From the NCBI RefSeq assembly GCF_040436405.1, contig NZ_AP031575.1, positions 496,001 to 560,000 on the forward strand: a stretch of 64,000 bases of DNA, in the 5' to 3' direction. A program made the position numbers and the translations under genes. The notes below the pieces were generated by a model. That model saw only the letters and a list, made by a program, of their open reading frames with translations. It was not told where the DNA came from and searched no databases. Numbering within the stretch: the stretch's first letter is position 1; each line of letters begins with the position of its first letter. This DNA is from Marinomonas sp. THO17. GTDB lineage: Bacteria; Pseudomonadota; Gammaproteobacteria; Pseudomonadales; Marinomonadaceae. Positions 1 through 8,128 of this stretch are shown piece after piece.

Positions 1-1
1 T

Positions 2-784
2 ATAGGTGATCGTGTTGGTATCCCTTGGCTCTATAGTGCTTGTGGTCACTGTGAATACTGCTTGGCAGGAGATGAAAATCTTTGTTTGTCACAGCAAAAT
101 GCGGGCTATTCTGTGGCAGGCAGTTATGCCGAGTTCTGCGCGGCTCATGCCGATTATATTGTAAAGATTCCTGACGGTTTGAGTTATCTTGAAGCCGCGC
201 CTTTATTCTGTGCTGGAGTAACCACTTATAAGGCATTGAAAGTGTCCGAAGCCAAGCCTGGGGACTGGGTTGCCATATTCGGTATTGGCGGCTTAGGGCA
301 CTTAGCGATTCAATACGCCGTTGCTATGGGATTTAGGGTAGTGGCCGTCGACACAGGAGATGCCAAACGACAATTGGCGGAAAAACTGGGTGCGGAAGCA
401 TTTTATGATTTCAACATCGACAATGTAGTAGCTGAAATTAATGAATTAACAGCTGGTGTTCATGGCAGTATTTGCACCGCCGTGAGCAAAGTTGGCTTTA
501 GACAAAGTTACGATGTGGTAAGGCGTGGGGGCAAGTGCGTTCTAGTAGGATTGCCACCAGAGGAAATGCCATTACCCATATTCAATACTGTTCTCAATGG
601 CGTCAGTGTGGTTGGCTCTATTGTCGGCACCCGCAAAGATCTTGAAGAATGTCTTGATTTTGCCGCCCGAGGTAAGGTTAAAGCCATCATAGAAGAAAAG
701 CGTTTGGAAGACATTAATGACATCTTTGCTGATATGGAAAAAGGCGAAATCACAGGCCGTATTGTCATGGGCATAAGCTCTTAA
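2..784 (+). CDS. adhP: Zinc-dependent alcohol dehydrogenase, AdhP type (5' end outside window)
   Basis: Oxidises primary alcohols to aldehydes (or the reverse) with NAD in the cytoplasm. The reading frame is open to the left edge, so the N-terminal part with most catalytic zinc ligands is missing from the window. The structural zinc site is visible at the very start as C-x2-C-x2-C-x7-C (CGHCEYC, then C after LAGDENL), followed by the NAD-binding Rossmann motif [13 protein letters not shown]. The NAGYSV and CAGVTTYKA segments match my memory of E. coli AdhP closely. An internal TTG at 62 is not the true start. A hairpin terminator follows the stop. Family assignment is secure; the preferred alcohol cannot be read from sequence. 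Confidence 0.88.
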   Translation: MGDRVGIPWLYSACGHCEYCLAGDENLCLSQQNAGYSVAGSYAEFCAAHADYIVKIPDGLSYLEAAPLFCAGVTTYKALKVSEAKPGDWVAIFGIGGLGHLAIQYAVAMGFRVVAVDTGDAKRQLAEKLGAEAFYDFNIDNVVAEINELTAGVHGSICTAVSKVGFRQSYDVVRRGGKCVLVGLPPEEMPLPIFNTVLNGVSVVGSIVGTRKDLEECLDFAARGKVKAIIEEKRLEDINDIFADMEKGEITGRIVMGISS

Positions 785-804
785 CTTCTTAGCATCAATC
801 CTCA

Positions 805-837
805 TTGAGTGCGCAAAGGCAGGCGCACTCAACTTTT
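805..837 (+). terminator. Rho-independent terminator after adhP
   Basis: A perfect 10-bp stem TTGAGTGCGC / GCGCACTCAA with an 8-nt loop is followed by CTTTT. It lies 20 bp after the adhP stop and separates it from sdhC. Confidence 0.7.
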
Positions 838-1089
838 CACATCATTCAATTTTTCACATCACTAACTTTGCCTTACTCAATTCCAGTAAACATTTTTGCC
901 GTCTATTTCGAGCATTATTGGAAAAATACGTCAATACTATGCATTTAGCACTCATGTTCTGTATCAGTTTGTATTAGAATAAGGGCGTTTTTTCGAAGTC
1001 ATTACTCAGTGTTGCGTAATTCTGCCATCCTATGAGTCGACTTGAAACAAATTATCCAACCGCGTATTGATTGATAAAGGAGCTCAATA
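838..1089 (+). other. Leader and presumed promoter region of sdhC
   Basis: This non-coding stretch after the adhP terminator must hold the sdhCD promoter. A short direct repeat of CAATTTTTCACATCA-like sequence occurs near 830-860. A candidate -10 box (TAGAAT) lies near 975. I see no gene, tRNA or clear operator here. An AAAGGAG ribosome binding site sits just before the sdhC ATG. Confidence 0.35.
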
Positions 1090-1470
1090 ATGAGCAAAAC
1101 TCGACCGGTCAACTTAGATATAAAGACCATACGTCTGCCCATTACGGCAATAGCCTCTATTTTGCATCGTATCTCAGCTGTCATCATTTGGGTGGGCTTG
1201 GGTATGGCCTTGGCTGCTGGCTATTTCTCTCTACAATCAAATGACAATTTTGATGCTGTCTTTGGGTTTATTACTGAAAACTTTATTGGTCAGTTTATTG
1301 TATGGGGTCTGTTGACGGCGTTTGGCTACTACATAGTGGCAACGCTGAAGCACATTATTCAAGACTTTGGTCATTTTGAAGAGCTTGAAAGTGGTCTAAT
1401 GATTGCCAGAGTTGCAATCGGCCTAGGTATTCTATTAAGCATTTTTTCAGGAGTTTGGGTATGGCTATAA
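1090..1470 (+). CDS. sdhC: Succinate dehydrogenase cytochrome b556 subunit
   Basis: Membrane anchor subunit of complex II that binds haem b and quinone and holds the SdhAB catalytic part to the inner membrane. The 126-residue product has the family N-terminus (RPVNLDIKTIRLPITA) with the HRISAV segment near residue 32, three predicted membrane helices, and a His in KHIIQDFGH near residue 99 in the position of the haem ligand. A strong AAAGGAG ribosome binding site lies 6 nt before the ATG. sdhD overlaps its 3' end, so the two are translationally coupled. sdhA and sdhB do not follow, which is unusual for this operon. Confidence 0.9.
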   Translation: MSKTRPVNLDIKTIRLPITAIASILHRISAVIIWVGLGMALAAGYFSLQSNDNFDAVFGFITENFIGQFIVWGLLTAFGYYIVATLKHIIQDFGHFEELESGLMIARVAIGLGILLSIFSGVWVWL

Positions 1471-1805
1471 GTGCTGCGGACAAAGCAAGAAGCGGAACAA
1501 AAGAATGGCTTTTTCAGCGCATAGCGAATGCTTTGATCTGTATTTGGGCTATTGTGACTGTCATTTTATTAATCGATCATCAGCCAGCTAGCTTGGCGGA
1601 TTTGTCGGCCTTACTTGCACCTATGTGGTTTAAAGTCTTTTCAAGTCTAGTTTTGATTATGGCGGCATTTAACTCTGTATTAGCAGGATGGCAAATCAGT
1701 ACGGATTACGTTAAAGGCATTTTGATTAATTTGCTTTTTAATTTATTGGTTCGTTTAATCAGCCTAGTTTATCTTGTAGCGGGTTTATATATGCTCTGGA
1801 GCTAG
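1461..1805 (+). CDS. sdhD: Succinate dehydrogenase hydrophobic membrane anchor subunit
   Basis: Second membrane anchor of succinate dehydrogenase; with SdhC it forms the haem and quinone pocket. The 114-residue product has three hydrophobic helices (about residues 20-38, 55-75 and 90-112) and the conserved H-x-x-NG-like region replaced by AFNSVLAGWQISTDYV. The ATG at 1461 overlaps the sdhC stop by 10 nt and has CAGGAG eight bases upstream, so I prefer it to the TTG six bases earlier. A bidirectional terminator follows directly, and the next gene points the other way, so the flavoprotein and iron-sulphur subunits must be encoded elsewhere. Confidence 0.82.
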   Translation: MAISAADKARSGTKEWLFQRIANALICIWAIVTVILLIDHQPASLADLSALLAPMWFKVFSSLVLIMAAFNSVLAGWQISTDYVKGILINLLFNLLVRLISLVYLVAGLYMLWS

Positions 1806-1835
1806 CAGATAGCTGGCTTTATATAAATATACCTT

Positions 1836-1873
1836 TAAAAAAGGGGTTGCTAGTTAACTAGCAACCCCTTTTT
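1836..1873. terminator. Bidirectional terminator between sdhD and maoC-like gene
   Basis: A 26-bp perfect palindrome (1843-1868, arms GGGGTTGCTAG and CTAGCAACCCC around TTAA) is flanked by an A-tract on the left and a T-tract on the right. It can end transcription from both convergent genes. Confidence 0.88.
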
Positions 1874-1887
1874 ACTGACAAGCATAA

Positions 1888-2304
1888 TCAAGCTGGCATC
1901 ATAATAGTGGCTTCACCTGACACAACCACCTTGCCCTCACATTCGCATATTGTCTTAAGAGTAACCCGGCGGCGGCGCTCATTTATATCGATCACGGTGA
2001 CCTTGGTGACAACTTCTTGCCCAATCAGTACAGGAGCACGAAACTTCAAGCTTTGCTCAAGATAGATGCAACCCGGTCCTGGAAGCTGTGTACCTATGGC
2101 TGCTGAAATAAAACCAGCGGTTAGCATGCCATGAGCAATGGGTTGGCCAAAGGATGTGGTTGCGGCGTATTCAGCATCAAGATGAACCGGATTGGTGTCA
2201 CCAGTAACTTGTGCAAATAGATTAACATCTTCCTGAGAGACCTTTTTCACCAGTTCTACGGTTTGATCTAGAGTTAATTCTTCAAGCGTATAACCTTTGT
2301 TCAT
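1888..2304 (-). CDS. MaoC-like (R)-specific enoyl-CoA hydratase
   Basis: Single hot-dog fold hydratase that probably converts trans-2-enoyl-CoA to (R)-3-hydroxyacyl-CoA, feeding polyhydroxyalkanoate synthesis or fatty acid turnover. The 138-residue protein has the hydratase-2 motif with the catalytic pair in GDTNPVHLD (Asp and His five residues apart), then SFGQPIAHGML and LPGPGCIYLEQSLKF, which closely match Aeromonas PhaJ as I remember it. The ATG is preceded by AAGGATTCCCT. No pha synthase gene is nearby, so a PHA role is inferred from family only. It stands alone, divergent from the SppA-type gene. Confidence 0.82.
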   Translation of the reverse strand: MNKGYTLEELTLDQTVELVKKVSQEDVNLFAQVTGDTNPVHLDAEYAATTSFGQPIAHGMLTAGFISAAIGTQLPGPGCIYLEQSLKFRAPVLIGQEVVTKVTVIDINERRRRVTLKTICECEGKVVVSGEATIMMPA

Positions 2305-2383
2305 AGGGAATCCTTATTATCAAAATTTTCGCTATGTTACACTTTCAGATATCCAATTAACAAACATTTAAGGTTGACAATCA

Positions 2384-3391
2384 ATGAGCTGGACGGAAGA
2401 AGAGGATAAACAGGCAGCGCAAACTGCGCAGCAAAATCCTTTGGACATGGAATCTTCACAAGACATTAACCCAAATCAAGAAATTTGGAGCCTACTAAAA
2501 GAAACCCTGGCTGAAAATGTAGCGGAAAAGCGTCGGGCAAGACGTTGGAAAATATTTTTTCGTTTTGTCAGTTTAGGGATTTTTGTTGGCATCCTAGTGA
2601 CTTGGTTTTCTCGTATTAATATGGATGACATTGGCATACAAGGAAATACGGTCGCCATTATCCCAATGCAAGGCGTTATTGGTGCTGAGTCAGACATTGA
2701 GTCAACAGAAATGGTGTCTCTTTTGGATCAAGCTTTCCGTACACCGCAATTACAAGGTGTGGTGATAGAGCTAAACAGCCCAGGGGGCAGTCCAGTGCAT
2801 TCAGGCATTATTTATGATGCCATACGTAACAAACAAGCTGTGTATCCTGATATCCCTGTCATAGTGGTGGTAGGCGACATGGCGGCATCGGGTGGCTATT
2901 ACATTGCCTCAGCGGCGGATGAAATTTATGCCAACCAAGCCAGTCTAGTGGGATCAATCGGAGTCATTTCCGCGGGCTTTGAGGCCAGTGAGTTCCTTGA
3001 GAAAATCGGCGTCGAGCGCAGAGTCTTTACCGCCGGTCGCAACAAAGCATTTCTTGACCCCTTTACCCCCATGACGGATGAAGCGAAACCAAAGTGGCAA
3101 TCTGTTCTGAACGAAACACACCAACAATTTATTAATGCCGTAAAAGCAGGGCGAGGCGATAAATTGCAAATAACAGACGATGTGTTTTCCGGTATGGTCT
3201 TTACTGGTTCACAAGCGGAAAAAATTGGCCTGATTGATGGATTAGCCAGCATTAATCAACTTTTGGACATGCGTTTTCCTGAGGCCAAGCCTATCTTGTT
3301 TGAACCGAAAGAAGAACCACTAAAAGAACTGGCCAAAGAATTGGGTGTTGAGTTTGCATTACAAGCTTTTAAGCAAGTTAATATACAGTAA
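2384..3391 (+). CDS. sppA: Signal peptide peptidase SppA, 36 kDa type
   Basis: Inner-membrane serine protease that digests cleaved signal peptides. The 335-residue protein has a charged cytoplasmic N-terminus, one membrane helix (about residues 58-78), and a single ClpP-like S49 domain exposed to the periplasm. The nucleophile Ser is in GDMAASGGYYIAS and the general-base Lys is in TAGRNKAFLDPFTP. The short one-domain length distinguishes it from the tandem-domain E. coli SppA. It is monocistronic, divergent from the MaoC-like gene, and followed by a terminator. Confidence 0.87.
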   Translation: MSWTEEEDKQAAQTAQQNPLDMESSQDINPNQEIWSLLKETLAENVAEKRRARRWKIFFRFVSLGIFVGILVTWFSRINMDDIGIQGNTVAIIPMQGVIGAESDIESTEMVSLLDQAFRTPQLQGVVIELNSPGGSPVHSGIIYDAIRNKQAVYPDIPVIVVVGDMAASGGYYIASAADEIYANQASLVGSIGVISAGFEASEFLEKIGVERRVFTAGRNKAFLDPFTPMTDEAKPKWQSVLNETHQQFINAVKAGRGDKLQITDDVFSGMVFTGSQAEKIGLIDGLASINQLLDMRFPEAKPILFEPKEEPLKELAKELGVEFALQAFKQVNIQ

Positions 3392-3412
3392 CCGCTTAAA
3401 GAGTTAGTCTTC

Positions 3413-3453
3413 AAAAGCGCCATTTCTAGATCAGAATAAAGGGCGCTTTTTTT
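3413..3453 (+). terminator. Terminator after sppA
   Basis: Stem AAAAGCGCC / GGCGCTTTT with a 20-nt loop is followed by a run of T. Confidence 0.72.
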
Positions 3454-3614
3454 ATGTCTATCCAATAAGCCCTTACGCCAGACTGTGTAAGCAATTTACA
3501 TTTTTGCATGGTGAATTCTTACAATAAGGCATCTCACCTAAGAAACATGGAGCCAACTAAGAATAATCGTTATACTGTGCGCTTCAAATTCATCTCAAGG
3601 GCAAATAAGACGTA

Positions 3615-4529
3615 ATGAGCAACAGACAATCTGCCATTCGCGATTTATCTAATATTAAAGACTTTATCCGCTGGACCTACACACGCTTTCAAAATGCCGA
3701 TTTATTCTATGGCCACGGTACAGACAATCCTTGGGATGAAGCCGTACAGCTGGTGATGGGAGCATTAAAATTACCCTTAGATTTTGATCGCGACATGCTG
3801 GATTGCGCCCTCACTCAAAACGAAAAAAAGCAGATAGTCAAACTTGTCCACCGTCGTATAAACGATCGTGAACCCTTGCCATACCTGCTGGGCGAGGCAT
3901 GGTTTATGGGCTTGCCATTCTACGTTAGCAAAGACACTCTGATTCCCCGATCGCCAATTTTGTCTTTATTGGAGTGCGAATTTTCACCTTGGCTGATGCA
4001 TTACCCCTTTAACATTTTAGACATGTGCACGGGATCAGGCTGCCTTGGCATTGCCGCATCCTTGGTGTTTGAAGATGCTCAGGTGGATATGACAGATATT
4101 AGCGAAGCCGCCCTCGACATTGCCAAGAAAAACATACAGCGTCATCAACTAGAAGACAGAGTACAGACCATTCACTCTGATATGTTTGCAGCCTTGCAAG
4201 GCAAACAATATGAATTGATCATTTGCAACCCACCGTACGTAGACAAAAAGGATTTTGATACGGCACCGCAAGAATTTCACAATGAGCCGCAACTGGCACT
4301 TACCTCTGGGGAGGACGGCTTAGAATTTACCCACAAATTCCTACATCAAGTCGCCCATTACCTTAAGGATGATGGTATTCTTGTGTACGAAGTTGGCAAC
4401 ACAGAAATCGCTCTACAAGAAGCCTATCCTGATACCCCTTTTATGTGGGTTGAGTTAGAGCAGGGTGGTAACGGCGTGTTTATCTTAACCAAAGAACAAT
4501 TAAACGAACTATTACACGAGCAAAATTAA
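3615..4529 (+). CDS. prmB: Ribosomal protein uL3 N5-glutamine methyltransferase
   Basis: Methylates a glutamine of ribosomal protein L3 using S-adenosylmethionine during 50S assembly. The 304-residue protein has the N-terminal helical PrmB/PrmC domain, the SAM-binding segment ILDMCTGSGCLGIA near residue 137, and the catalytic NPPY motif (LIICNPPYVDKKDF) near residue 207. The DTLIPRSPI segment is typical of PrmB as opposed to PrmC. aroC follows after only 3 bp, the usual gammaproteobacterial arrangement, so the two are co-transcribed. Confidence 0.92.
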   Translation: MSNRQSAIRDLSNIKDFIRWTYTRFQNADLFYGHGTDNPWDEAVQLVMGALKLPLDFDRDMLDCALTQNEKKQIVKLVHRRINDREPLPYLLGEAWFMGLPFYVSKDTLIPRSPILSLLECEFSPWLMHYPFNILDMCTGSGCLGIAASLVFEDAQVDMTDISEAALDIAKKNIQRHQLEDRVQTIHSDMFAALQGKQYELIICNPPYVDKKDFDTAPQEFHNEPQLALTSGEDGLEFTHKFLHQVAHYLKDDGILVYEVGNTEIALQEAYPDTPFMWVELEQGGNGVFILTKEQLNELLHEQN

Positions 4530-4532
4530 TCT

Positions 4533-5630
4533 ATGTCCGGCAATACTTTTGGAACGCTTTTTAAAGTCACCACGTTTGGTGAAAGTCATGGGTTGGCCTT
4601 AGGCGCCATAGTCGATGGCTGCCCTCCAGGCATTGAAATCAGTGAAGCCGATCTACAGCGCGATCTCGATTTGAGAAAACCAGGCACATCTAAACACACC
4701 ACGCAACGTCGCGAACCCGATCAAGTCAAAATCTTATCTGGCGTGTTTGAAGGCAAAACGACCGGCACACCAATAGGCCTACTGATTGAAAATACCGATC
4801 AACGCTCTAAAGATTATGGCAACATAGCGAATACTTTCCGCCCAGCTCACGCAGATTACACCTACGACCAGAAGTACGGTTTTCGAGACTATCGCGGAGG
4901 TGGTCGTTCATCGGCCAGAGAAACAGCCATGCGAGTGGCTGCTGGCGCCATTGCCAAAAAGTATCTCAAACAGCAGTTTGGTATCGAAATTCAAGGCTTT
5001 CTATCTCAACTTGGCCCCATTAAGCTGGACACCAAAGATCTGTCGCAAGTGTACGATAACAGCTTTTTCAGTCCAGACCCTGATGCCATTCCACAACTTG
5101 AAGAATACATGACAGCTTTGCGTCGTGCAGGGGATTCGGTGGGGGCTAAAATCACCGTCATTGCTCGCAACCTCATGCCCGGACTCGGTGCGCCTGTGTT
5201 TGACCGCTTAGATGCCGATATCGCCAAAGCCATGATGGGTATCAATGCAGTAAAAGGCGTTGAAATTGGTGATGGTTTTGATGTGATTGAACAAAAAGGC
5301 AGTGAACATAGAGATGAGATGACCCCAGAAGGTTTCTTGAGCAATCATGCAGGCGGTATTTTAGGCGGCATTTCATCAGGGCAAGACATCTTAGTTAATA
5401 TTGCTCTGAAACCCACTTCAAGCATCACCACGCCTGGTAAGAGTATCGACCGGGATGGCAACTCGATTGATATCATCACCAAGGGACGTCACGACCCTTG
5501 TGTGGGCATTCGCGCGACACCCATCGCTGAAGCCATGCTGGCGCTTACTTTAATGGATCATCTATTACGTCATCGTGGTCAAAATGCCGATGTTATGTGC
5601 GCTACTCCGATAATAAAAGGGCAAGCGTAA
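4533..5630 (+). CDS. aroC: Chorismate synthase
   Basis: Last enzyme of the shikimate pathway: converts 5-enolpyruvylshikimate-3-phosphate to chorismate using reduced FMN. The 365-residue protein has full family length and its signatures: GESHG at the start, [15 protein letters not shown] near residue 120, the [14 protein letters not shown] segment near 270, and [15 protein letters not shown] near 325. It starts 3 bp after prmB, so translation is probably coupled. A terminator with a long T-tract follows. Confidence 0.96.
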   Translation: MSGNTFGTLFKVTTFGESHGLALGAIVDGCPPGIEISEADLQRDLDLRKPGTSKHTTQRREPDQVKILSGVFEGKTTGTPIGLLIENTDQRSKDYGNIANTFRPAHADYTYDQKYGFRDYRGGGRSSARETAMRVAAGAIAKKYLKQQFGIEIQGFLSQLGPIKLDTKDLSQVYDNSFFSPDPDAIPQLEEYMTALRRAGDSVGAKITVIARNLMPGLGAPVFDRLDADIAKAMMGINAVKGVEIGDGFDVIEQKGSEHRDEMTPEGFLSNHAGGILGGISSGQDILVNIALKPTSSITTPGKSIDRDGNSIDIITKGRHDPCVGIRATPIAEAMLALTLMDHLLRHRGQNADVMCATPIIKGQA

Positions 5631-5646
5631 AACTTGCAAAGCAATC

Positions 5647-5678
5647 AAAAAAGCCGCCTCTTATGTTGCGGCTTTTTT
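5647..5678 (+). terminator. Terminator after aroC
   Basis: Stem AAAAAAGCCGC / GCGGCTTTTTT with a 10-nt loop. The A and T tracts make it look usable in either direction, but only the + strand gene needs it. Confidence 0.88.
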
Positions 5679-5723
5679 GATTAGCGAAGATTAATTATGA
5701 AGGATTTAAAAGAGATTGTTTTT

Positions 5724-6269
5724 ATGTCTTCCGTTATTCGAATACAAGTAGGTTCCAATAATCCAGTCAAGGTCAGTGCAGCAAAAAGTGCTTTTGAACA
5801 GGCTTTCCCTAATCACATTATTCATTGCCAAGGCATGACAGCGCCATCTAACGTGGCTGAGCAACCTATGACAGAAGCAGAAACGCGATTGGGCGCACAA
5901 AATAGAGCCATTTATTGTCATCAGCATCCTATTGATTCCAACATGCAATATTCTGTTGCTATGGAAGGGGGCGTTGATGACTTTCAAGAAGGGCCTGCGA
6001 CCTTTGCCTATGTAGCGATTATGGATCAGCAAGGAAACTTACATACTGGCCGCACCGCCAATCTACCGTTGCCAGCGGCCATTTATCAAAGATTACAACA
6101 AAATGAAGAACTTGGCCCCATTATGGATGACGTCTTCAACACGGTAAACATTCGTCAAAAAGGCGGTGCCATTGGGTTATTTACTAATCATGCCGCTACG
6201 CGAGAAAGTGTCTATAGCCAAGCGATTATCTTAGCCTTGGCACCAGTACTACATCCGATTCATTTTTAA
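5724..6269 (+). CDS. yjjX: Inosine/xanthosine triphosphatase, YjjX family
   Basis: House-cleaning phosphatase that hydrolyses non-canonical purine triphosphates (ITP, XTP) and so keeps deaminated bases out of nucleic acid. The family signature VGSNNPVKVSAAK opens the protein. The segments TRLGAQNRA, VAMEGGVDD and the C-terminal KGGAIGLFTNHAATRESVY match YjjX/NTPase. I chose the ATG at 5724 because homology begins there and AAAGAG lies upstream; an in-frame ATG at 5697 would add nine residues. A second nucleotide phosphatase gene (yjjG) follows after 21 bp. Confidence 0.85.
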   Translation: MSSVIRIQVGSNNPVKVSAAKSAFEQAFPNHIIHCQGMTAPSNVAEQPMTEAETRLGAQNRAIYCHQHPIDSNMQYSVAMEGGVDDFQEGPATFAYVAIMDQQGNLHTGRTANLPLPAAIYQRLQQNEELGPIMDDVFNTVNIRQKGGAIGLFTNHAATRESVYSQAIILALAPVLHPIHF

Positions 6270-6290
6270 GCACGTTAGAGAAAAGCCATT

Positions 6291-6998
6291 ATGAAGTACC
6301 AATGGGTTATTTTTGATGCCGATGAGACCTTATTTCACTTCGATAATTTTTCAGGTCTCAAGCAGATGTTCAAACAACATCAAGTCGATTTTGATCAGGC
6401 TGACTTTGAAGCTTACCAAAAAATCAACAAACCTTTATGGGTGGCATACCAAAATGGCGCCATTACCGCCACAGAACTTCAAACCAGACGCTTTGATGAA
6501 TGGTCAAAACGGCTCGGTATTAGCTCGCATGAGCTAAATCAAAATTTTCTGCATGCCATGGCGGATATCTGTAAAACCCTTCCTGGCGCTAAAGAGCTGG
6601 TAAGACAACTACATCAAGCTGGAACCAAAATGGCCATTATGACGAACGGTTTTACCCAGTTGCAAAGCATACGTTTAGAACGAACAGACATGCATCATTT
6701 CTTTGACCACCTGATCATTTCAGAACAAGTAGGGCACGCCAAACCCAGCTCAATCATCTTTGATCATGCCTTCGAAAAAATGGGACAGCCTGACAAACAA
6801 AACGTACTCATGGTTGGCGACACATTGGAATCAGACATTTTGGGTGGCAACCAATATGGTATTGACACATGCTGGTTAAATCATAACAAGCAAACGGATA
6901 CCATCATTACTACCGATATCATTCCCACTAAGAGCGTTGGCAGTCTGATGGAATTACACTCCTGGTTATTTAAAGATTCCCTTATCAAATCACTTTAA
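6291..6998 (+). CDS. yjjG: Pyrimidine 5'-nucleotidase, HAD superfamily (YjjG)
   Basis: Dephosphorylates pyrimidine nucleotides, including damaged or modified ones. The 235-residue protein shows the HAD motifs in order: I with the nucleophile in FDADETLFHF (residues 8-17), II in MTNGF, III with Lys in GHAKPSSIIFDHA, and IV in MVGDTLESDILGG. The N-terminus matches E. coli YjjG nearly residue for residue as I recall it. Its place after yjjX suggests a small nucleotide-sanitising operon, although in E. coli the two genes are not adjacent in this way. Confidence 0.87.
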   Translation: MKYQWVIFDADETLFHFDNFSGLKQMFKQHQVDFDQADFEAYQKINKPLWVAYQNGAITATELQTRRFDEWSKRLGISSHELNQNFLHAMADICKTLPGAKELVRQLHQAGTKMAIMTNGFTQLQSIRLERTDMHHFFDHLIISEQVGHAKPSSIIFDHAFEKMGQPDKQNVLMVGDTLESDILGGNQYGIDTCWLNHNKQTDTIITTDIIPTKSVGSLMELHSWLFKDSLIKSL

Positions 6999-7274
6999 TA
7001 AAATTTTTGGGATGTTAAAAATCTTTATAAAACAACGCATCTAAATAAAAGAAAGAGATTATATAGTCCCATCAAACAATCTAGATCAGAATCAAGATTG
7101 AATGGCGTTTAATCGAAAGGCTTAATTATCAACGGGTAATTGAATATTGAACGACAGAAAAACTGAGAAACAGTTTTGATTGTACTGGAATCAATAGATA
7201 CTGCTTAGATATTCACCGTGGACCCAATGGATTGCAAGCATGGAAGGTGAGTGCAGTGCTACTATCCACTTCCC
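6999..7274. other. Convergent intergenic gap between yjjG and nrtR
   Basis: This AT-rich sequence of about 276 bases has no gene or strong hairpin that I can see. It must contain the 3' ends of two convergent transcripts. Confidence 0.3.
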
Positions 7275-7997
7275 CTAAACTTCTAAATTTCTTATAAAAG
7301 TAAATTCTTTGGCGCTTTCTCTCAGCCTATAAGTAGTAGAAGGCCTTCCTTTTCCAGAGGGAGCCTTTATGCCAATTTCTTCTACTATATCTGCTTGCTC
7401 TAAACGTCTACGAAAGGATTTTTTTTGAATGGTTTTATCAATCAAAACTTCTAAAAAATGCTGTAACTCTGGCAATGTGAATTCTTCAGGAAGCGCGTAA
7501 GCTGGTACCATGGAATAGAGAGCTTTCTGTTTCAACCTTTCCCTAGCGGCTTTCATAATCGCTATATGATCAAACGCGAGATCTTTCGTTAATGCTTCTT
7601 CATACACTTCCCAGCGCACTTCAGATACATTCTCAACAAAGCTTTGACAAGCTTGCCAAGCGACTAATGCAGTATAAGCCACAGTAACTGACCACCCTCT
7701 AGCATCTCTATGCTGGTTACCAACACTCATCAGTTGTTCTATATAAGGAGCTTTAACACCAGTCTTCTCTTGCAATTTACGTTGCACTGTATCTTCTAAA
7801 GACGAGTCTTTTGATTCATCCACGAAACCACCTGGCAAGGCCCATTTATCTTTTTCTGGATACTCGCTTCGCTTGGTGAGTAACACCAATAGCTGTCCAT
7901 TATGAAAGGTAAAAATAGCCGCATCGACTGTAACAAGTGGCGATAGATAATCTCTACGATCATATTTCTGTAGAAAAGCAGCTTCTGAATTGTGCAT
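7275..7997 (-). CDS. nrtR: NrtR-type Nudix-domain transcriptional repressor of NAD metabolism
   Basis: Transcriptional regulator in which a Nudix domain that senses ADP-ribose is fused to a C-terminal winged helix. The N-terminal domain (about residues 20-150) has a Nudix-like box WALPGGFVDES...EDTVQRKLQEKTGV, in which the usual REL..E..EE core is eroded (VQRKLQEKTG), as in non-hydrolytic NrtR proteins. The C-terminal part (about 160-240) has the wHTH segment SFRRRLEQADIVEEIG and GRPSTTYRL. AAGGTGG lies six bases before the ATG. It faces the prs-like/nadV operon, and palindromes lie between them, so it probably controls both directions. Confidence 0.87.
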   Translation of the reverse strand: MHNSEAAFLQKYDRRDYLSPLVTVDAAIFTFHNGQLLVLLTKRSEYPEKDKWALPGGFVDESKDSSLEDTVQRKLQEKTGVKAPYIEQLMSVGNQHRDARGWSVTVAYTALVAWQACQSFVENVSEVRWEVYEEALTKDLAFDHIAIMKAARERLKQKALYSMVPAYALPEEFTLPELQHFLEVLIDKTIQKKSFRRRLEQADIVEEIGIKAPSGKGRPSTTYRLRESAKEFTFIRNLEV

Positions 7998-8044
7998 TTT
8001 TAACCACCTTAAATAACATTGTTAGTAATAATATTAGCACATAG

Positions 8045-8057
8045 TGTCTTTAAGACA
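8045..8057. promoter_or_regulatory. Second, weaker NrtR operator candidate
   Basis: The core TGTCTT T AAGACA is a 13-bp palindrome inside ATAGTGTCTTTAAGACAAAA. Its left half matches the strong operator 30 bp to the right; its right half degenerates into A. It lies on the nrtR side of the intergenic region and could mediate autoregulation. Confidence 0.5.
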
Positions 8058-8066
8058 AAAAATATG

Positions 8067-8097
8067 TTGACAAATATAGTGTCTATAAGACACTATA
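8067..8097 (+). promoter_or_regulatory. Promoter of the prs-like/nadV operon
   Basis: A consensus -35 TTGACA (8067-8072) is followed after 18-19 bp by an AT-rich -10 region within CACTATA (about 8091-8097). The strong palindromic operator lies between and across the two boxes, an arrangement for direct repression. Confidence 0.6.
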
Positions 8098-8098
8098 T
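8074..8098. promoter_or_regulatory. NrtR operator, strong palindrome
   Basis: Two perfect 11-bp arms, ATATAGTGTCT and AGACACTATAT, flank a 3-bp centre. The palindrome covers the promoter spacer and -10 region upstream of the prs-like gene and is next to nrtR, which makes NrtR the obvious ligand. Binding is inferred. Confidence 0.75.
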
Positions 8099-8128
8099 TA
8101 TCACACAACGAGGTAATGGAGTGTCAAC

